Part shown: piece after piece, positions 17,050-26,104 of the stretch
Layout: the number at the start of each line of letters is the position of its first letter
How positions within the stretch are numbered: position 1 is the first letter of the stretch
Assembly (NCBI GenBank): GCA_022767125.1
Contig: JALEPZ010000040.1
Span: forward strand, 1-43,106
DNA: 43,106 nt
Direction: 5' to 3'
Origin: Phocaeicola plebeius
GTDB lineage: Bacteria > Bacteroidota > Bacteroidia > Bacteroidales > Bacteroidaceae
Made by a program: the position numbers and the translations under genes
Notes under the pieces: model-generated
The model's input: only the letters and a program-made list of their open reading frames with translations
The model's database searches: none
What the model was told of the DNA's origin: nothing

Positions 17050-17166
17050 AAAATTAATTATTAAGGTTAATAATGTAATAGGCTGGTTGGTTCTCCGTTG
17101 CTTGTGAGCATGTCCTTCTGTCGGCCATGCCATAAATGCAAAGGAGTACTCTAAACTGACCTGCGA

Positions 17167-17174
17167 CAAAGGTA
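17167..17174 (-). promoter_or_regulatory. Promoter -7 box for the susC-susD pair
   Basis: Minus-strand TACCTTTG matches the TAnnTTTG consensus. It gives a 5' leader of a little over 100 bases before the ATG at 17049. No good -33 TTTG is seen at the usual distance, which might mean activator dependence. Confidence 0.5.
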
Positions 17175-17304
17175 TGGATTTCTTTCTCAGGGTAACTGAG
17201 CTAAAAGAGTACATTGTTGTTCAAGACGTAGTATCTTTATGCCATGCATCCATTTTCTGTTTTTTCGGGGGAGTCTGTCCGAAAACTTTGGACTACCTAT
17301 CCAA

Positions 17305-17383
17305 CTGTCATGCTGAACGTAGTGAAGCATCTGAACACATCCACTTTGCGCTAAGAGATTTCTCACTTCGTTCGAAATGACAG
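17305..17383. repeat. REP-like imperfect palindrome, second copy
   Basis: Arms of about 28 bases: CTGTCATGCTGAACGTAGTG at the left and the reverse complement of CTGTCATTTCGAACGAAGTG at the right. The centre includes CACATCCACTTTG, matching ACATCCACTATG in the palindrome at 858-973. It lies in the 422-base interval between susC and the TauE/SafE gene, which otherwise holds only the susC promoter and no supported gene. Confidence 0.8.
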
Positions 17384-17471
17384 GAAAAAAAAGCGGAAAA
17401 ACAATTCTCGGACAGGCTGTGGGAGGGAAGCGATCCTCTTGTTGTATTTATTAAGTTCTTGTATTTCAGGT

Positions 17472-18200
17472 TTAGCCTATCATGGCCACAATGCCGCTGG
17501 TGAGCATCATGAGGTAGACAATGCGCTTGAGTGTGCGGTGACCGATGGCTTCGAAGCAGCGGCCACCCAGGGCGGAGCCGGCAACGACCCCAACGAGACC
17601 GATGCCCCACAGCAGGAGGGTCTGGTCGGAATAGAAACCTACGCGGGCACGAAGGAAGGTGTAGAAAACATTGAAGACAACGGAGAACGCCTGCATGGTG
17701 GCCATGTACTGGCGCTTGTCGGGCAGCGATCCGATGCAATAAAGAACTACCGGCGGACCGGGCATGGCGAACATGCCGCCCATCAGGCCGCTCACGGTGC
17801 CGATGCCCATCTGGGCCTTGTGCGAGCGGACCGGTAGCTGCAGCTTGTCGGCTCCGAACAGGAAGTAGCCGCCGATAAGGAGGAGTACCCCGCCGAGACA
17901 CCGCTTCAGCACGTCATTGCCCAGCGAAGAGAGGTAGGCTACCGACAGGGCCGACACCGCCAGGTTGAAGACGGTGATGAGGCCCATGACATCCCAGCGG
18001 ATGTCGCGCCAGTGGCGGACAGCCACAAGAAGGGCCGTGGTACCGGCCAGCAGGCCGGAGAGCATGATGGATTCGCCGTAGGAGGACAAGAAGAAGGGGA
18101 AGAACATCATCACGAAGATGCCGAAACCGAAACCGCTGACTCGCTGGATGAAGCTGGCGGCTACGGTGAGCAGGAAAACCAGGATGAACAGTGTACTCAT
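17472..18200 (-). CDS. TauE/SafE (TSUP) family membrane permease
   Basis: 242 residues with about seven or eight hydrophobic helices. The N-terminal FIQRVSGFGFGIFVMMFFPF and the mid-protein GTVSGLMGGMFAMPGPPVVLY segments are the paired family motifs of TSUP transporters, and the two halves look like an internal duplication. Family members export or import sulfite, sulfoacetate or other organosulfur anions across the inner membrane; the substrate here is not deducible from sequence. The gene stands alone, with its own promoter upstream and a palindromic repeat downstream. No sulfur-metabolism genes are adjacent. Confidence 0.88.
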   Translation of the reverse strand: MSTLFILVFLLTVAASFIQRVSGFGFGIFVMMFFPFFLSSYGESIMLSGLLAGTTALLVAVRHWRDIRWDVMGLITVFNLAVSALSVAYLSSLGNDVLKRCLGGVLLLIGGYFLFGADKLQLPVRSHKAQMGIGTVSGLMGGMFAMPGPPVVLYCIGSLPDKRQYMATMQAFSVVFNVFYTFLRARVGFYSDQTLLLWGIGLVGVVAGSALGGRCFEAIGHRTLKRIVYLMMLTSGIVAMIG

Positions 18201-18231
18201 GTCTCGTGGATAATTAGGGTTCTTACCGGTG

Positions 18232-18239
18232 CAAAGGTA
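18232..18239 (-). promoter_or_regulatory. Promoter -7 box for the TauE/SafE gene
   Basis: Minus-strand TACCTTTG, 31 bases before the ATG. The -33 position holds only a TTCA-like match. Confidence 0.55.
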
Positions 18240-18308
18240 GGAATTTTCCGTTAATCAGTGAAAAGAAACCGTTAATTTCTGTACAGAATCCAAAAACAAG
18301 GTTTTTCC

Positions 18309-18340
18309 TTTGGCGCTTCAAATGGCTTGCGCTATCTTCG
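18309..18340 (+). promoter_or_regulatory. Promoter for the DUF3256 gene
   Basis: TTTG (18309-18312), 20 bases, TATCTTCG (18333-18340; one mismatch from TAnnTTTG). It lies 36 bases before the ATG and is divergent from the permease promoter. Confidence 0.55.
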
Positions 18341-18376
18341 TAGCCAGAACGGATAACCCCTGAAGCGTAGAAAACG

Positions 18377-19057
18377 ATGAGATACCTACTTTTGACAGTT
18401 GGCCTGCTGGCCGGTATGGCCGTACAGGCACAGGACCTGAGGAACTTGTTTGTAGAGTTGCCCGATTCGCTCTCGCCCCTGTTGACGAAGGTGAACCGGG
18501 AGGATTTCGGTGACTTTCTGGACAGTGGAATGCGGGCGACGGTGAAGGACCGCTTCGGCGGAGAGGCGGAGATGCTGCGGCTCACGTCCGACTACCTTTT
18601 CTTGCAGGAAACGGCGGCCAGCACAATCGAGATGAAACTGCTGCCGGTCAACGACTCGGTGAAGGTGGTTTGCTGCGTACAGACCTGCCTGGCACCCGTG
18701 CCCGACAGCCGGGTTACTTTCTATTCCACCCGTTGGGAGCCGTTGCCGCAGGAGGCATTCCTGACTCCTCCTGTTGCGGACGACTTCTTTGTCCCTGTCC
18801 AGGAGGAAGCTGGCAGTGCAGATTGCCGCGAGTGCCGCCGGCTGGCCGACATGACCCTCCTGAAAGCTTCCCTCTCGGCCACCTCCGATTCACTTACCTT
18901 TATCTATACAACTCCCGACTATCTGGACAAGGAATCGGCCCGGAAGCTCCGTTCGTGCCTGCGATCCTCACCAGTGGCTTACCGCTGGCAACAAGGGCAC
19001 TTCCAGCCTTTGGTTTTGTCAGACGATATGTTATATAGCATAAAAAGAGAAGATTAG
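18377..19057 (+). CDS. DUF3256 family exported protein
   Basis: 226 residues. A signal peptide (MRYLLLTVGLLAGMAVQAQ) is cleaved after about residue 19; there is no lipobox, so a soluble periplasmic protein is expected. The body starts with DLRNLFVELPDSLSPLLT and contains the VKVVCCVQTCLAPVPDS and VTFYSTRWEPL segments that I associate with DUF3256, a family largely restricted to Bacteroidales. No enzyme motif is visible; five cysteines could form disulfides. It is separated from the M23 peptidase gene by 140 bases containing another promoter box, so the two may be transcribed separately. Function unknown. Confidence 0.8.
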   Translation: MRYLLLTVGLLAGMAVQAQDLRNLFVELPDSLSPLLTKVNREDFGDFLDSGMRATVKDRFGGEAEMLRLTSDYLFLQETAASTIEMKLLPVNDSVKVVCCVQTCLAPVPDSRVTFYSTRWEPLPQEAFLTPPVADDFFVPVQEEAGSADCRECRRLADMTLLKASLSATSDSLTFIYTTPDYLDKESARKLRSCLRSSPVAYRWQQGHFQPLVLSDDMLYSIKRED

Positions 19058-19123
19058 CCGGTCCTTGAGAAAAATTAACATGAAAAATAGTTAACCGGGA
19101 CACAGGGTTAGCCGGAAAATCAT

Positions 19124-19131
19124 TATCTTTG
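19124..19131 (+). promoter_or_regulatory. Promoter -7 box for the M23 peptidase operon
   Basis: TATCTTTG matches TAnnTTTG exactly, 66 bases before the M23 start. The -33 element is poor. Confidence 0.5.
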
Positions 19132-19197
19132 AAACGATTTAGTGAACATCAACGGGTAGCAATACCTTTTCGATAATGAAACTCAGTAGATAGCGTA

Positions 19198-20127
19198 ATG
19201 ATTTTAAAATGTATCCGAACAGTAGCAGTGGCCGCCTTGGCGATGGTCAGCGTGCAGGTTTCCGGTCAGGACCTGTTGGCGCGTCAGGCACCTGTTGACA
19301 GAAAGCTCAAGGCGGTTGATTCATTGGCGTTGATCCGCCAGATAAAAGTGGAGCAGTCGGTCTATCCTGCTTACAGTCTTTATCCCACTTGGAGTAACGA
19401 TCGTGTTCATGCCTATGGCAATACCGTGAGCGTCCCTGACAGCTTCCGCATCGATCTCACTGGCTTCTGTATGCCGACAACACATACCCAGATTACCTCA
19501 AAATGTGGTCCCCGCTGGCGCAGAATGCACAACGGTCTCGACTTGAAAGTTTATATTGGTGATACCATTCGGGCTGCCTTCGACGGTAAAGTGCGAATGG
19601 TGAAGTATGAACGCCGTGGTTACGGAAAATACGTGGTCATCCGCCACGACAACGGTCTCGAAACCATCTACGGCCACCTCTCCAAGCAAATCGTGAAAGA
19701 AGACGAATATGTCAAGGCAGGCGACCCCATTGGTCTGGGGGGCAATACCGGCCGTTCTACCGGTTCTCACCTGCACTTTGAGACCCGCTTCCTCGGCGAG
19801 GTCATCAATCCTGAATTCATTTTTGACTTTCCCAACCAGGACATCGTGGCCGACAGCTATCTGTTTGTCCGTGGGGCGAACCGCTATGCCAGCCAGCGTA
19901 CGCGCGCCTTGGCCGCCATCCGGAACGGAAAGTCGGGAGTTGTGGCGGCAGCAGCGGCTTCTTCGGAGGCAAGTGGCAACGGCCTTCGTTACCACAAGAT
20001 CAAGAGAGGAGATACGTTGGGTAGCATTTCGCGCAAGTATCATGTCTCCATCGACCGCTTGTGCCAGCTCAACGGAATCAAACGCACCACGACCCTGCGC
20101 ATCGGACAGGTGCTGAAGTGCTCTTGA
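19198..20127 (+). CDS. M23 family metallopeptidase with C-terminal LysM domain
   Basis: 309 residues. A signal peptide ends near VSGQ at residue 23. The LytM-type peptidase domain has the zinc motif HNGLD (His111, Asp115) and the HLHFE motif (His191, His193), so the catalytic site looks complete. An alanine/serine linker follows and then a LysM peptidoglycan-binding domain (about residues 265-309, YHKIKRGDTLGSISRKY). The likely role is cutting peptide cross-links in peptidoglycan during growth or division, or acting as an activator of amidases. The stop is 3 bases before the DUF1599 start, so they are co-transcribed. Unlike many active DipM/NlpD proteins the LysM is at the C-terminus. Confidence 0.92.
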   Translation: MILKCIRTVAVAALAMVSVQVSGQDLLARQAPVDRKLKAVDSLALIRQIKVEQSVYPAYSLYPTWSNDRVHAYGNTVSVPDSFRIDLTGFCMPTTHTQITSKCGPRWRRMHNGLDLKVYIGDTIRAAFDGKVRMVKYERRGYGKYVVIRHDNGLETIYGHLSKQIVKEDEYVKAGDPIGLGGNTGRSTGSHLHFETRFLGEVINPEFIFDFPNQDIVADSYLFVRGANRYASQRTRALAAIRNGKSGVVAAAAASSEASGNGLRYHKIKRGDTLGSISRKYHVSIDRLCQLNGIKRTTTLRIGQVLKCS

Positions 20128-20130
20128 TGT

Positions 20131-20670
20131 ATGGATACAAAGCAACAATTCGAACAGGTCATTGCCTTGTGCCGTGACCTGTATGCCAAGAAACTCCATG
20201 ATTACGGGGCGGCATGGCGTATCCTCCGCCCCAAGTCGGTGACCGACCAGCTGTACATCAAAGCCAACCGCATCCGCAGCATCGAGACCAAAGGGGTGAC
20301 GCTGGTGGGTGAGGGCATACGACCTGAACTGATAGCTCTTGTGAACTATGGCATCATCGGACTAATCCAACTGGAACGGGGCTATGCTGAGAAGGATGAT
20401 TTGACCGAACAGGAAGCACTCGACCTGTACGACGGGCAGGCCCGCAAGGCACTCGACTTGATGCTGATGAAGAACCATGATTACGACGAGGCGTGGCGCA
20501 GTATGCGGACTACTTCGTATACTGACCTGATTCTGATGAAGATTTACCGCACCAAACAGATAGAGGCCCTGAGCGGGGCCACCTTGGTGTCGGAAGGGGT
20601 TGATGCCAATTACATGGATATAATCAATTATGCTGTCTTCGGACTCATTAAACTGGAATTTGGAGAATAA
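20131..20670 (+). CDS. DUF1599 protein with two tandem copies of the domain
   Basis: 179 residues, cytoplasmic by composition. The two halves repeat each other: residues about 16-83 (KKLHDYGAAWRILRP, TLVGEGIRPELIALVNYGI) align with about 111-178 (MKNHDYDEAWRSMRT, TLVSEGVDANYMDIINYAV). Each copy keeps HDY..AW, a K..R....E helix and a final INY/VNYG segment. DUF1599 is a small Bacteroidota family that I recall as related to nucleotide-handling all-alpha pyrophosphatase-like proteins, but no function is proven. It lies between the M23 peptidase and the BT_3928-like gene, whose reading frame overlaps its end. Confidence 0.85.
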   Translation: MDTKQQFEQVIALCRDLYAKKLHDYGAAWRILRPKSVTDQLYIKANRIRSIETKGVTLVGEGIRPELIALVNYGIIGLIQLERGYAEKDDLTEQEALDLYDGQARKALDLMLMKNHDYDEAWRSMRTTSYTDLILMKIYRTKQIEALSGATLVSEGVDANYMDIINYAVFGLIKLEFGE

Positions 20671-21952
20671 ACGGATACATACAGCCCTGAAGGCAGGGGT
20701 CAACTGCTGCCGGTTCTTTTTGGGGGGGATTTTCATCGCCTCCGGCTTTGTCAAGGCCAACGACCTGTGGGGCACTTTCTACAAACTGCAGGATTACCTC
20801 GAGGCTGCGGGTGTGCCGGTGTCGCAAATTCCCAGGGTCTATCCATTTCTGTTTGCGGGTTTGCTTGCCTGCTGTGAATTTGTCCTGGGCATCCATCTTT
20901 TTTTTGGTATCCGCCGCAAGACCTCCGCTAGGGTGGCTCTCCTCTTCCTTTCGTTCATGACTCCCCTGACCCTTTGGCTAGCCGTGGCCAATCCTATTGC
21001 TGACTGTGGCTGTTTCGGGGACGCCGTGGTGTTGAGCAACTGGGAAACATTTTTCAAGAATATGACACTGCTGGCAGCGGCTGGGGCCCTATGCTGGGGA
21101 CAGCAGTATGTGTTCAAGCTGGTCACCTATAAGGTCGACTGGCTCATTTCCCTTTACAGCATCGTGTATGTCCTGTTCTTCTCGCTCTATTGCCTCCACG
21201 AACTACCTGTTTTTGATTTCCGTCCCTACGCCATCGGTGCCGATATTCGGAAAGGGATGGAGGTACCCGAAGGCAAGCATCTGCCGGTCTACGAGACGAC
21301 ATTCGTGTATGCCAAGGAGGGGCGGCAGCAGGTGTTTTCCATTGACCAGTTGCCTACTGATACGGCTTGGACCTTCATTGAATCAAAAACCGTACAAAAA
21401 GAAGCGGGATATGAGCCTCCGATTCACGATTTTTCAATAACTTTGCAAGAAGATGGGACGGATGTTACCGATGAGGTGCTCGATGACGGGAACTATACCT
21501 TCCTGCTGGTGGCTCCTTACCTGGCGCAGGCCGACGACAGCAGCATGGATCTGATTAATGAAATCTATGACTACAGTGTGGAACATGGGTACCGGTTCCT
21601 GTGCGTGACCGCTTCGTCGGACGAGGACATTGCCCAGTGGCAGGAGAATACGGGGGCCGAATATCCCTTTGCGCATATGGACGACGTGACCTTGAAGACC
21701 ATGGTCCGTTCCCATCCGGGGCTGGTGTTGTTGCAGCGCGGGGTTGTAGTCAACAAGTGGAGTGCAGACCACCTGCCCGACGAATATCAGTTGGGGGCAC
21801 CGCTGGACGAACTGCCCTTGGGACAGGTGAACCGCAAGAGCGTTTCCCGGAAAATCTGTGAGGTGCTGGGATGGTTCTTTGTGCCCTTGCTGTTGTTCTC
21901 GTTGACCGACCTGGCCTGGCTGGCCCGACAGAGAAAGAAAAAGAAAGAATGA
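20630..21952 (+). CDS. BT_3928-type membrane protein: DoxX/MauE-like domain plus C-terminal anchor
   Basis: 440 residues from the ATG at 20630, which overlaps the DUF1599 gene by 41 bases; an in-frame TTG at 20660 would cut the overlap to 11 bases and fits the protein better, since similarity begins near CCRFFLGGIFIASGFVKA. Four membrane helices form a DoxX/MauE-like domain with ADCGCFGD between helices, a cysteine pair typical of this group. A long soluble region follows (about residues 190-405) with a thioredoxin-like pattern of strands but no CxxC, then a final helix (WFFVPLLLFSLTDLAWL) and lysine-rich tail. A redox or disulfide-related role is inferred from the family only. tpiA follows after 32 bases. 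Confidence 0.82.
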   Translation: MLSSDSLNWNLENKRIHTALKAGVNCCRFFLGGIFIASGFVKANDLWGTFYKLQDYLEAAGVPVSQIPRVYPFLFAGLLACCEFVLGIHLFFGIRRKTSARVALLFLSFMTPLTLWLAVANPIADCGCFGDAVVLSNWETFFKNMTLLAAAGALCWGQQYVFKLVTYKVDWLISLYSIVYVLFFSLYCLHELPVFDFRPYAIGADIRKGMEVPEGKHLPVYETTFVYAKEGRQQVFSIDQLPTDTAWTFIESKTVQKEAGYEPPIHDFSITLQEDGTDVTDEVLDDGNYTFLLVAPYLAQADDSSMDLINEIYDYSVEHGYRFLCVTASSDEDIAQWQENTGAEYPFAHMDDVTLKTMVRSHPGLVLLQRGVVVNKWSADHLPDEYQLGAPLDELPLGQVNRKSVSRKICEVLGWFFVPLLLFSLTDLAWLARQRKKKKE

Positions 21953-21984
21953 GAGTTTTTTAATCCTTTAAATAGTATAACAAA

Positions 21985-22740
21985 ATGAGAAAGAACATTG
22001 TAGCAGGTAACTGGAAAATGAACAAGACCCTGCAAGAAGGTATCGAACTGGCGAAAGAACTGAATGAAGCGTTGGCAGCTGACAAACCCAACTGTGATGT
22101 CATCATCTGCACTCCGTTTATCCACCTGGCTTCTGTCACTCCGATTGTGGACAGTGCCGTCATCGGTGTGGGTGCCGAAAACTGTGCCGACAAGGTATCG
22201 GGTGCATACACGGGTGAAGTTTCTGCTGCTATGGTAGCTTCTACCGGTGCACAGTATGTCATCTTGGGCCACTCTGAACGTCGTGCCTACTACCACGAAA
22301 CCGTAGAAATCCTGGAAGAAAAGGTGAAGCTGGCTTTGGCCAATAACCTGAAGCCCATCTTCTGCATTGGTGAAGTGCTCGAAGAACGCGAAGCCAACAA
22401 GCAGAACGAAGTGGTAGAAGCTCAGCTCGCTTCTGTCTTCTCACTCTCTGCAGAAGATTTCGGCAAGGTAATCCTGGCTTACGAACCGGTTTGGGCAATC
22501 GGTACCGGCAAGACGGCTACTCCCGCACAAGCTCAGGAAATCCACGCTCACATCCGTTCGCTGGTGGCTGCGAAGTACGGTCAGGAAGTGGCCGACAACA
22601 CTTCTATCCTGTATGGCGGTAGCTGCAAGCCTTCCAATGCGAAGGAACTGTTTGCTAATCCCGATGTGGATGGTGGCCTGATTGGTGGCGCTGCATTGAA
22701 GGTTGCTGACTTCAAGGGCATTATCGACGCATTCAAATAA
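21985..22740 (+). CDS. tpiA: Triosephosphate isomerase
   Basis: 251 residues, normal length. The catalytic residues are all present: Asn9 and Lys11 in AGNWKMN, His96 in LGHSERR, and Glu167 in [14 protein letters not shown], the latter followed by the flexible loop 6 sequence. The C-terminal phosphate-binding GGS and [10 protein letters not shown] segments are intact. The enzyme interconverts dihydroxyacetone phosphate and glyceraldehyde 3-phosphate in glycolysis. It lies 32 bases after the BT_3928-like gene. A strong hairpin with T-tract follows its stop codon, separating it at least partly from the SPOR-folE pair. Confidence 0.97.
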   Translation: MRKNIVAGNWKMNKTLQEGIELAKELNEALAADKPNCDVIICTPFIHLASVTPIVDSAVIGVGAENCADKVSGAYTGEVSAAMVASTGAQYVILGHSERRAYYHETVEILEEKVKLALANNLKPIFCIGEVLEEREANKQNEVVEAQLASVFSLSAEDFGKVILAYEPVWAIGTGKTATPAQAQEIHAHIRSLVAAKYGQEVADNTSILYGGSCKPSNAKELFANPDVDGGLIGGAALKVADFKGIIDAFK

Positions 22741-22760
22741 ACCGGTGAAACGTAACGTCT

Positions 22761-22845
22761 GAAAGCACAAAGACACAGGGGAGGGGAGGACAACGGCTGT
22801 AGGTCGTGTCCAGACTGCCGTGTGTCTTTGTGGCTTTCTGTTTTT
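22761..22845 (+). terminator. Hairpin terminator after tpiA
   Basis: GAAAGCACAAAGACACA (22761 onward) pairs with TGTGTCTTTGTGGCTTTC (22821-22838) with one extra base, followed by a short TTTTT run. The long loop is G-rich. The ACAAAGACACA core recurs in the mdh-dnaG spacer. Confidence 0.65.
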
Positions 22846-22886
22846 GTGAGTAATAGTCTATTTAGCAACGAAACGTACCGACAGAA

Positions 22887-23348
22887 ATGAAAAAGTATTT
22901 GCTGACGCTGGTTTTCGCGGTCGGGGCTCTTTCCCTTTCCGGACAGACCATTGTCGATGCACTCCAGTCCCGTCAGGTGGGGCAGGGGGAAGTGAACGTG
23001 CATCAGAGTGCGGCGATTGCGGCCCTGATTGGCAAGCGTTTCCAGTTGTCCACCGAACCGGCTGCACAGAATGTGCTCAAGGCTAAAGGATATCGTGTGC
23101 AGGTCTATGCCGGCAACAACTCGCGGGTGGCCCGCAACGAGGCCACGGCTGTGGCCGAGAAGGTGAAAGGGGCCTTTCCGAAGATGCCGGTCTATACCTA
23201 TTTTCAGCCTCCCCGCTGGTTGTGTCGGGTGGGCGACTACAAGACGATGGAGGAGGCGTATGCTGCCATGCTGCAGCTCAAGAACAGCGGACAGTTCAAG
23301 GAGGTGGCCATCGTGCGCGAGAACATTAACATACCCATGGAAGAATGA
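22887..23348 (+). CDS. Exported SPOR-domain protein
   Basis: 153 residues. A signal peptide ends near SLSGQ at residue 19. The C-terminal part (about residues 66-150) has the SPOR fold pattern: [13 protein letters not shown], a helix of repeated alanines and valines, [22 protein letters not shown], and a second helix ending in [13 protein letters not shown] domains bind denuded peptidoglycan strands, often at the division site. The protein is short, with only about 45 residues between signal and SPOR domain. Its stop overlaps the folE start by four bases (ATGA), so the two are translationally coupled although they have no obvious shared role. Confidence 0.88.
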   Translation: MKKYLLTLVFAVGALSLSGQTIVDALQSRQVGQGEVNVHQSAAIAALIGKRFQLSTEPAAQNVLKAKGYRVQVYAGNNSRVARNEATAVAEKVKGAFPKMPVYTYFQPPRWLCRVGDYKTMEEAYAAMLQLKNSGQFKEVAIVRENINIPMEE

Positions 23349-23935
23349 TTGATACGAATTTGATGAAGTGGCCCGAGGACAAGGTGCAGCAGCTGATGGG
23401 ACACTATCGGGAAATACTGCAGCTGCTGGGCGAAGATCCGGAACGCGAAGGATTGGTCAAGACGCCCGAACGGGTGGCCAAGGCGATGCTGACTCTGACC
23501 AGGGGATACGATGTGGACCCGAGGGAGGTGCTGAACGCGGCTAAGTTCCGCGAGGAATACCGACAGATGGTCATTGTGAAGGACATCGACTTCTTCTCGT
23601 TGTGCGAGCACCACATGCTGCCTTTCTATGGTAAAGTCCACGTGGCCTATATTCCCAACGGCTACATTACCGGGCTGAGTAAGATTGCCCGTGTGGTGGA
23701 CATCTTTTCCCACCGCCTGCAGGTGCAGGAGCGCATGACCCTGCAGATAAAGGAGTGTATCCAAGAAACGCTTAACCCCCTCGGCGTGATGGTGGTGGTA
23801 GAGGCCAAACACATGTGCATGCAGATGCGCGGGGTGGAGAAGCAGAATTCGGTGACGACGACCTCAGACTTTACCGGGGCCTTCAACCAGGCCAAGACCC
23901 GGGAGGAGTTCATGAACCTGATTCGCCGCAACTGA
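23345..23935 (+). CDS. folE: GTP cyclohydrolase I
   Basis: 196 residues, standard length. Zinc ligands are Cys87 and His90 in [10 protein letters not shown] and Cys158 in HMCMQMRG. The family signatures [11 protein letters not shown] and [20 protein letters not shown] are intact. The enzyme turns GTP into 7,8-dihydroneopterin triphosphate, the first step of folate synthesis and also the entry to queuosine-type deazapurines; the QueD-like gene at 31222 would use the same product. Its start overlaps the SPOR gene, and its stop is only 3 bases from the stop of the convergent dnaG, leaving no room for a dedicated terminator. Confidence 0.96.
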   Translation: MIDTNLMKWPEDKVQQLMGHYREILQLLGEDPEREGLVKTPERVAKAMLTLTRGYDVDPREVLNAAKFREEYRQMVIVKDIDFFSLCEHHMLPFYGKVHVAYIPNGYITGLSKIARVVDIFSHRLQVQERMTLQIKECIQETLNPLGVMVVVEAKHMCMQMRGVEKQNSVTTTSDFTGAFNQAKTREEFMNLIRRN

Positions 23936-23938
23936 CCA

Positions 23939-26083
23939 TCAGACTTTCAGGACAACGCGGTCGCCAGCGCGTTGCGCCATCAGCCGCTGGGTGTCGTGCA
24001 GGTCCTTGTAGCGTTGCATCATGTCCATGCAACGCTGCGGGTCGTTGGCTACCGACGGGTTGTTTAGGGCCTGCAGGATGTGTTTCAACTCTTCGTCGAC
24101 GATGGCCATCTTGAAGTCAATAAGCAGGCGCGGCACCAGTTCGTAGAGCCGCTCTTCGTCGGTCACGATTTTCTGGGCCTTCGAATGGTACTTACTCAGC
24201 TGGTAGCGGTCGCTCACCAGTTCGGCGGCCATGGTGCTGACAGTCGGATCGGGGTGATTCACGAAATAGCGTTCGGCCACGAAGTTCGGGTCGGACACAT
24301 GACATTCAGCTTCCTTCAGGATGTGCCGGTGGAGGACGTTGTGGAACTGGAGGTCGTCTTCTTTCAATCCCTCCGAAATGAACTGGATGACCGTCAGGGG
24401 CATCTGTTCACCCTCTCCTGTCTCTATGTAGCAGACCATTTTTTCTCCGTAACGGATAATCATCCGCACCAGTTCTTCTTCCTTGGCATAGAATACTTTC
24501 TCTTCATTCCCTTCTTGGGGAATGAAGGAGCTGTAGTCTGCTTCTGCCGGCACTGCAGGAGGAGGCGGGAAGGCGGCGGGCGGAACATCGGGGGGCAGCA
24601 CTTCGTTGGGCATCGGAGGTACGGGAGTCTCGGGAAGGGGAGGAACGGCCGGTATGTCGCTCGTCGGGAAATCAGTAGGAGCGGGTGTTTCTGGGGCGAG
24701 GGCGGAAGCAGCCTGTGCTGTCCTTTGTTCCTGGTTCTTCCGGCGTTGCATCTCTTTGTACCGGTTTTCGCGGGCCTGTTCGATCAGTCGGGCCGTTGCT
24801 TCCATCAACACTTTTTCCTCCATCTGCAGCGACTGGCTACACTCGCGGATATAGACCGAACGGACAATGGCATCGGGAATCACCGAAATGCTCTTGACGA
24901 TGCTGCTAATCAGGGCAGCCCGCTTGATAGGGTCTTTCCCGGCTTCCTCTAACAGCAGTTGCGACTTGAAGCGGATGAAGTCTACTTCGTGTTCGTTGAT
25001 GTAGGCCTGGTAGTCTGTGGCGTTGTGCTTGCGGGCAAAGCTGTCGGGATCGTCCCCGTCGGGCAGCAGGCAGACCTTGACGTTCATGCCTTCTTCCAGT
25101 AGCATGTCAATGCCTCGGATGCTGGCCTTGATGCCGGCACCATCGCCGTCGTACAAGACGGTGACGTTGTTCGTGAAACGGTGAATCATCCGAATCTGTT
25201 CGGGTGTAAGGGCTGTCCCCGATGAGGCTACCACGTTCTCAATACCGCTCTGGTGCATGGAGATGACATCCGTATAGCCTTCCACCAGGAAGCAGCGGTC
25301 CTGACGTACGATGGCTTGCTTGGCAAAATAGATGCCGTACAGTTCGCGGCTCTTGTGGTAAATCTCGCTTTCTGGCGAGTTGACGTACTTCATCTGCACG
25401 TTCTTCGTCGCTGCGTTCAGTACGCGGCCACCGAAAGCGACCACCTTTCCCGAAAGGGTATGGACGGGAAAGATGACCCGTCCCCAGAACCGGTCGCGCA
25501 GGGTGCCGTCCTCTTTTCGGTAGCAGAGTCCCGTCTTCACCAGGTAGTCTTCCTGATAGCCTTTCTGAAGGGCCGTGCGGGCCAGGGCATCGCGGTTGTC
25601 CGTACTGTAGCCCAACTGGAATTTTTTGATGATGTCATCGCGGAAGCCGCGTCCCCGCAGGTAGGTCATGCCGATGCGCTGCCCTTCCAGTTGGTGGTAG
25701 AGCACCTCCTGGAAGTACTGGTTGGCGAACTGGTTGACCACGAACAGGCTTTCGCGCAGGCTGTGCGCCTGCTTTTCCTCTTCGCTCAGTTCCCTCTCCT
25801 TGACTTCGATATTGTATTTCCGGGCCAGCCATTTCAGGGCTTCGTAATAGTTCAGCTGCTCGTGCTCCATGATGAAATGGACCACGTTTCCTCCCTTGCC
25901 GCAGCTGAAGCATTTGCACAGTCCTTTGCTGGGCGATACGCTGAAGGAGGGCGTCTTTTCGTTGTGGAACGGACACAGGCCGACATAGTTGACGCCGCGA
26001 CGGCGCAGCGTCACAAATTCTGACACGACATCCACAATCTGTGCCGCGTCCATAATCCGGTCGATGGTAGCCTGGTCAATCAT
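23939..26083 (-). CDS. dnaG: DNA primase
   Basis: 714 residues, longer than the roughly 580-600 of E. coli. The N-terminal CHC2 zinc finger is seen in CPFHNEKTPSFSVSP and CKCFSCGKGG (about residues 38-66). The RNA polymerase core and TOPRIM follow, with EGYTDVISMHQ, the YDGDGAG acidic motif and DGDDPDSF (about 265-350). After the core comes a proline-rich stretch of about 55 residues (about 460-515), then a C-terminal helical domain that would contact DnaB. The enzyme makes RNA primers for replication. The gene is preceded on the minus strand by mdh with a hairpin between, so its transcription probably depends on read-through or a weak local promoter. Confidence 0.96.
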   Translation of the reverse strand: MIDQATIDRIMDAAQIVDVVSEFVTLRRRGVNYVGLCPFHNEKTPSFSVSPSKGLCKCFSCGKGGNVVHFIMEHEQLNYYEALKWLARKYNIEVKERELSEEEKQAHSLRESLFVVNQFANQYFQEVLYHQLEGQRIGMTYLRGRGFRDDIIKKFQLGYSTDNRDALARTALQKGYQEDYLVKTGLCYRKEDGTLRDRFWGRVIFPVHTLSGKVVAFGGRVLNAATKNVQMKYVNSPESEIYHKSRELYGIYFAKQAIVRQDRCFLVEGYTDVISMHQSGIENVVASSGTALTPEQIRMIHRFTNNVTVLYDGDGAGIKASIRGIDMLLEEGMNVKVCLLPDGDDPDSFARKHNATDYQAYINEHEVDFIRFKSQLLLEEAGKDPIKRAALISSIVKSISVIPDAIVRSVYIRECSQSLQMEEKVLMEATARLIEQARENRYKEMQRRKNQEQRTAQAASALAPETPAPTDFPTSDIPAVPPLPETPVPPMPNEVLPPDVPPAAFPPPPAVPAEADYSSFIPQEGNEEKVFYAKEEELVRMIIRYGEKMVCYIETGEGEQMPLTVIQFISEGLKEDDLQFHNVLHRHILKEAECHVSDPNFVAERYFVNHPDPTVSTMAAELVSDRYQLSKYHSKAQKIVTDEERLYELVPRLLIDFKMAIVDEELKHILQALNNPSVANDPQRCMDMMQRYKDLHDTQRLMAQRAGDRVVLKV

Positions 26084-26104
26084 ACCTATTTAATATATAA
26101 CAAA

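Noticed and set aside
17050-17214. Longer N-terminus for SusC
   Set aside because: The 55 extra residues do not look like a signal peptide and cover the -7 box; MLKQFKSVGLLLL at 17049 gives a normal start.
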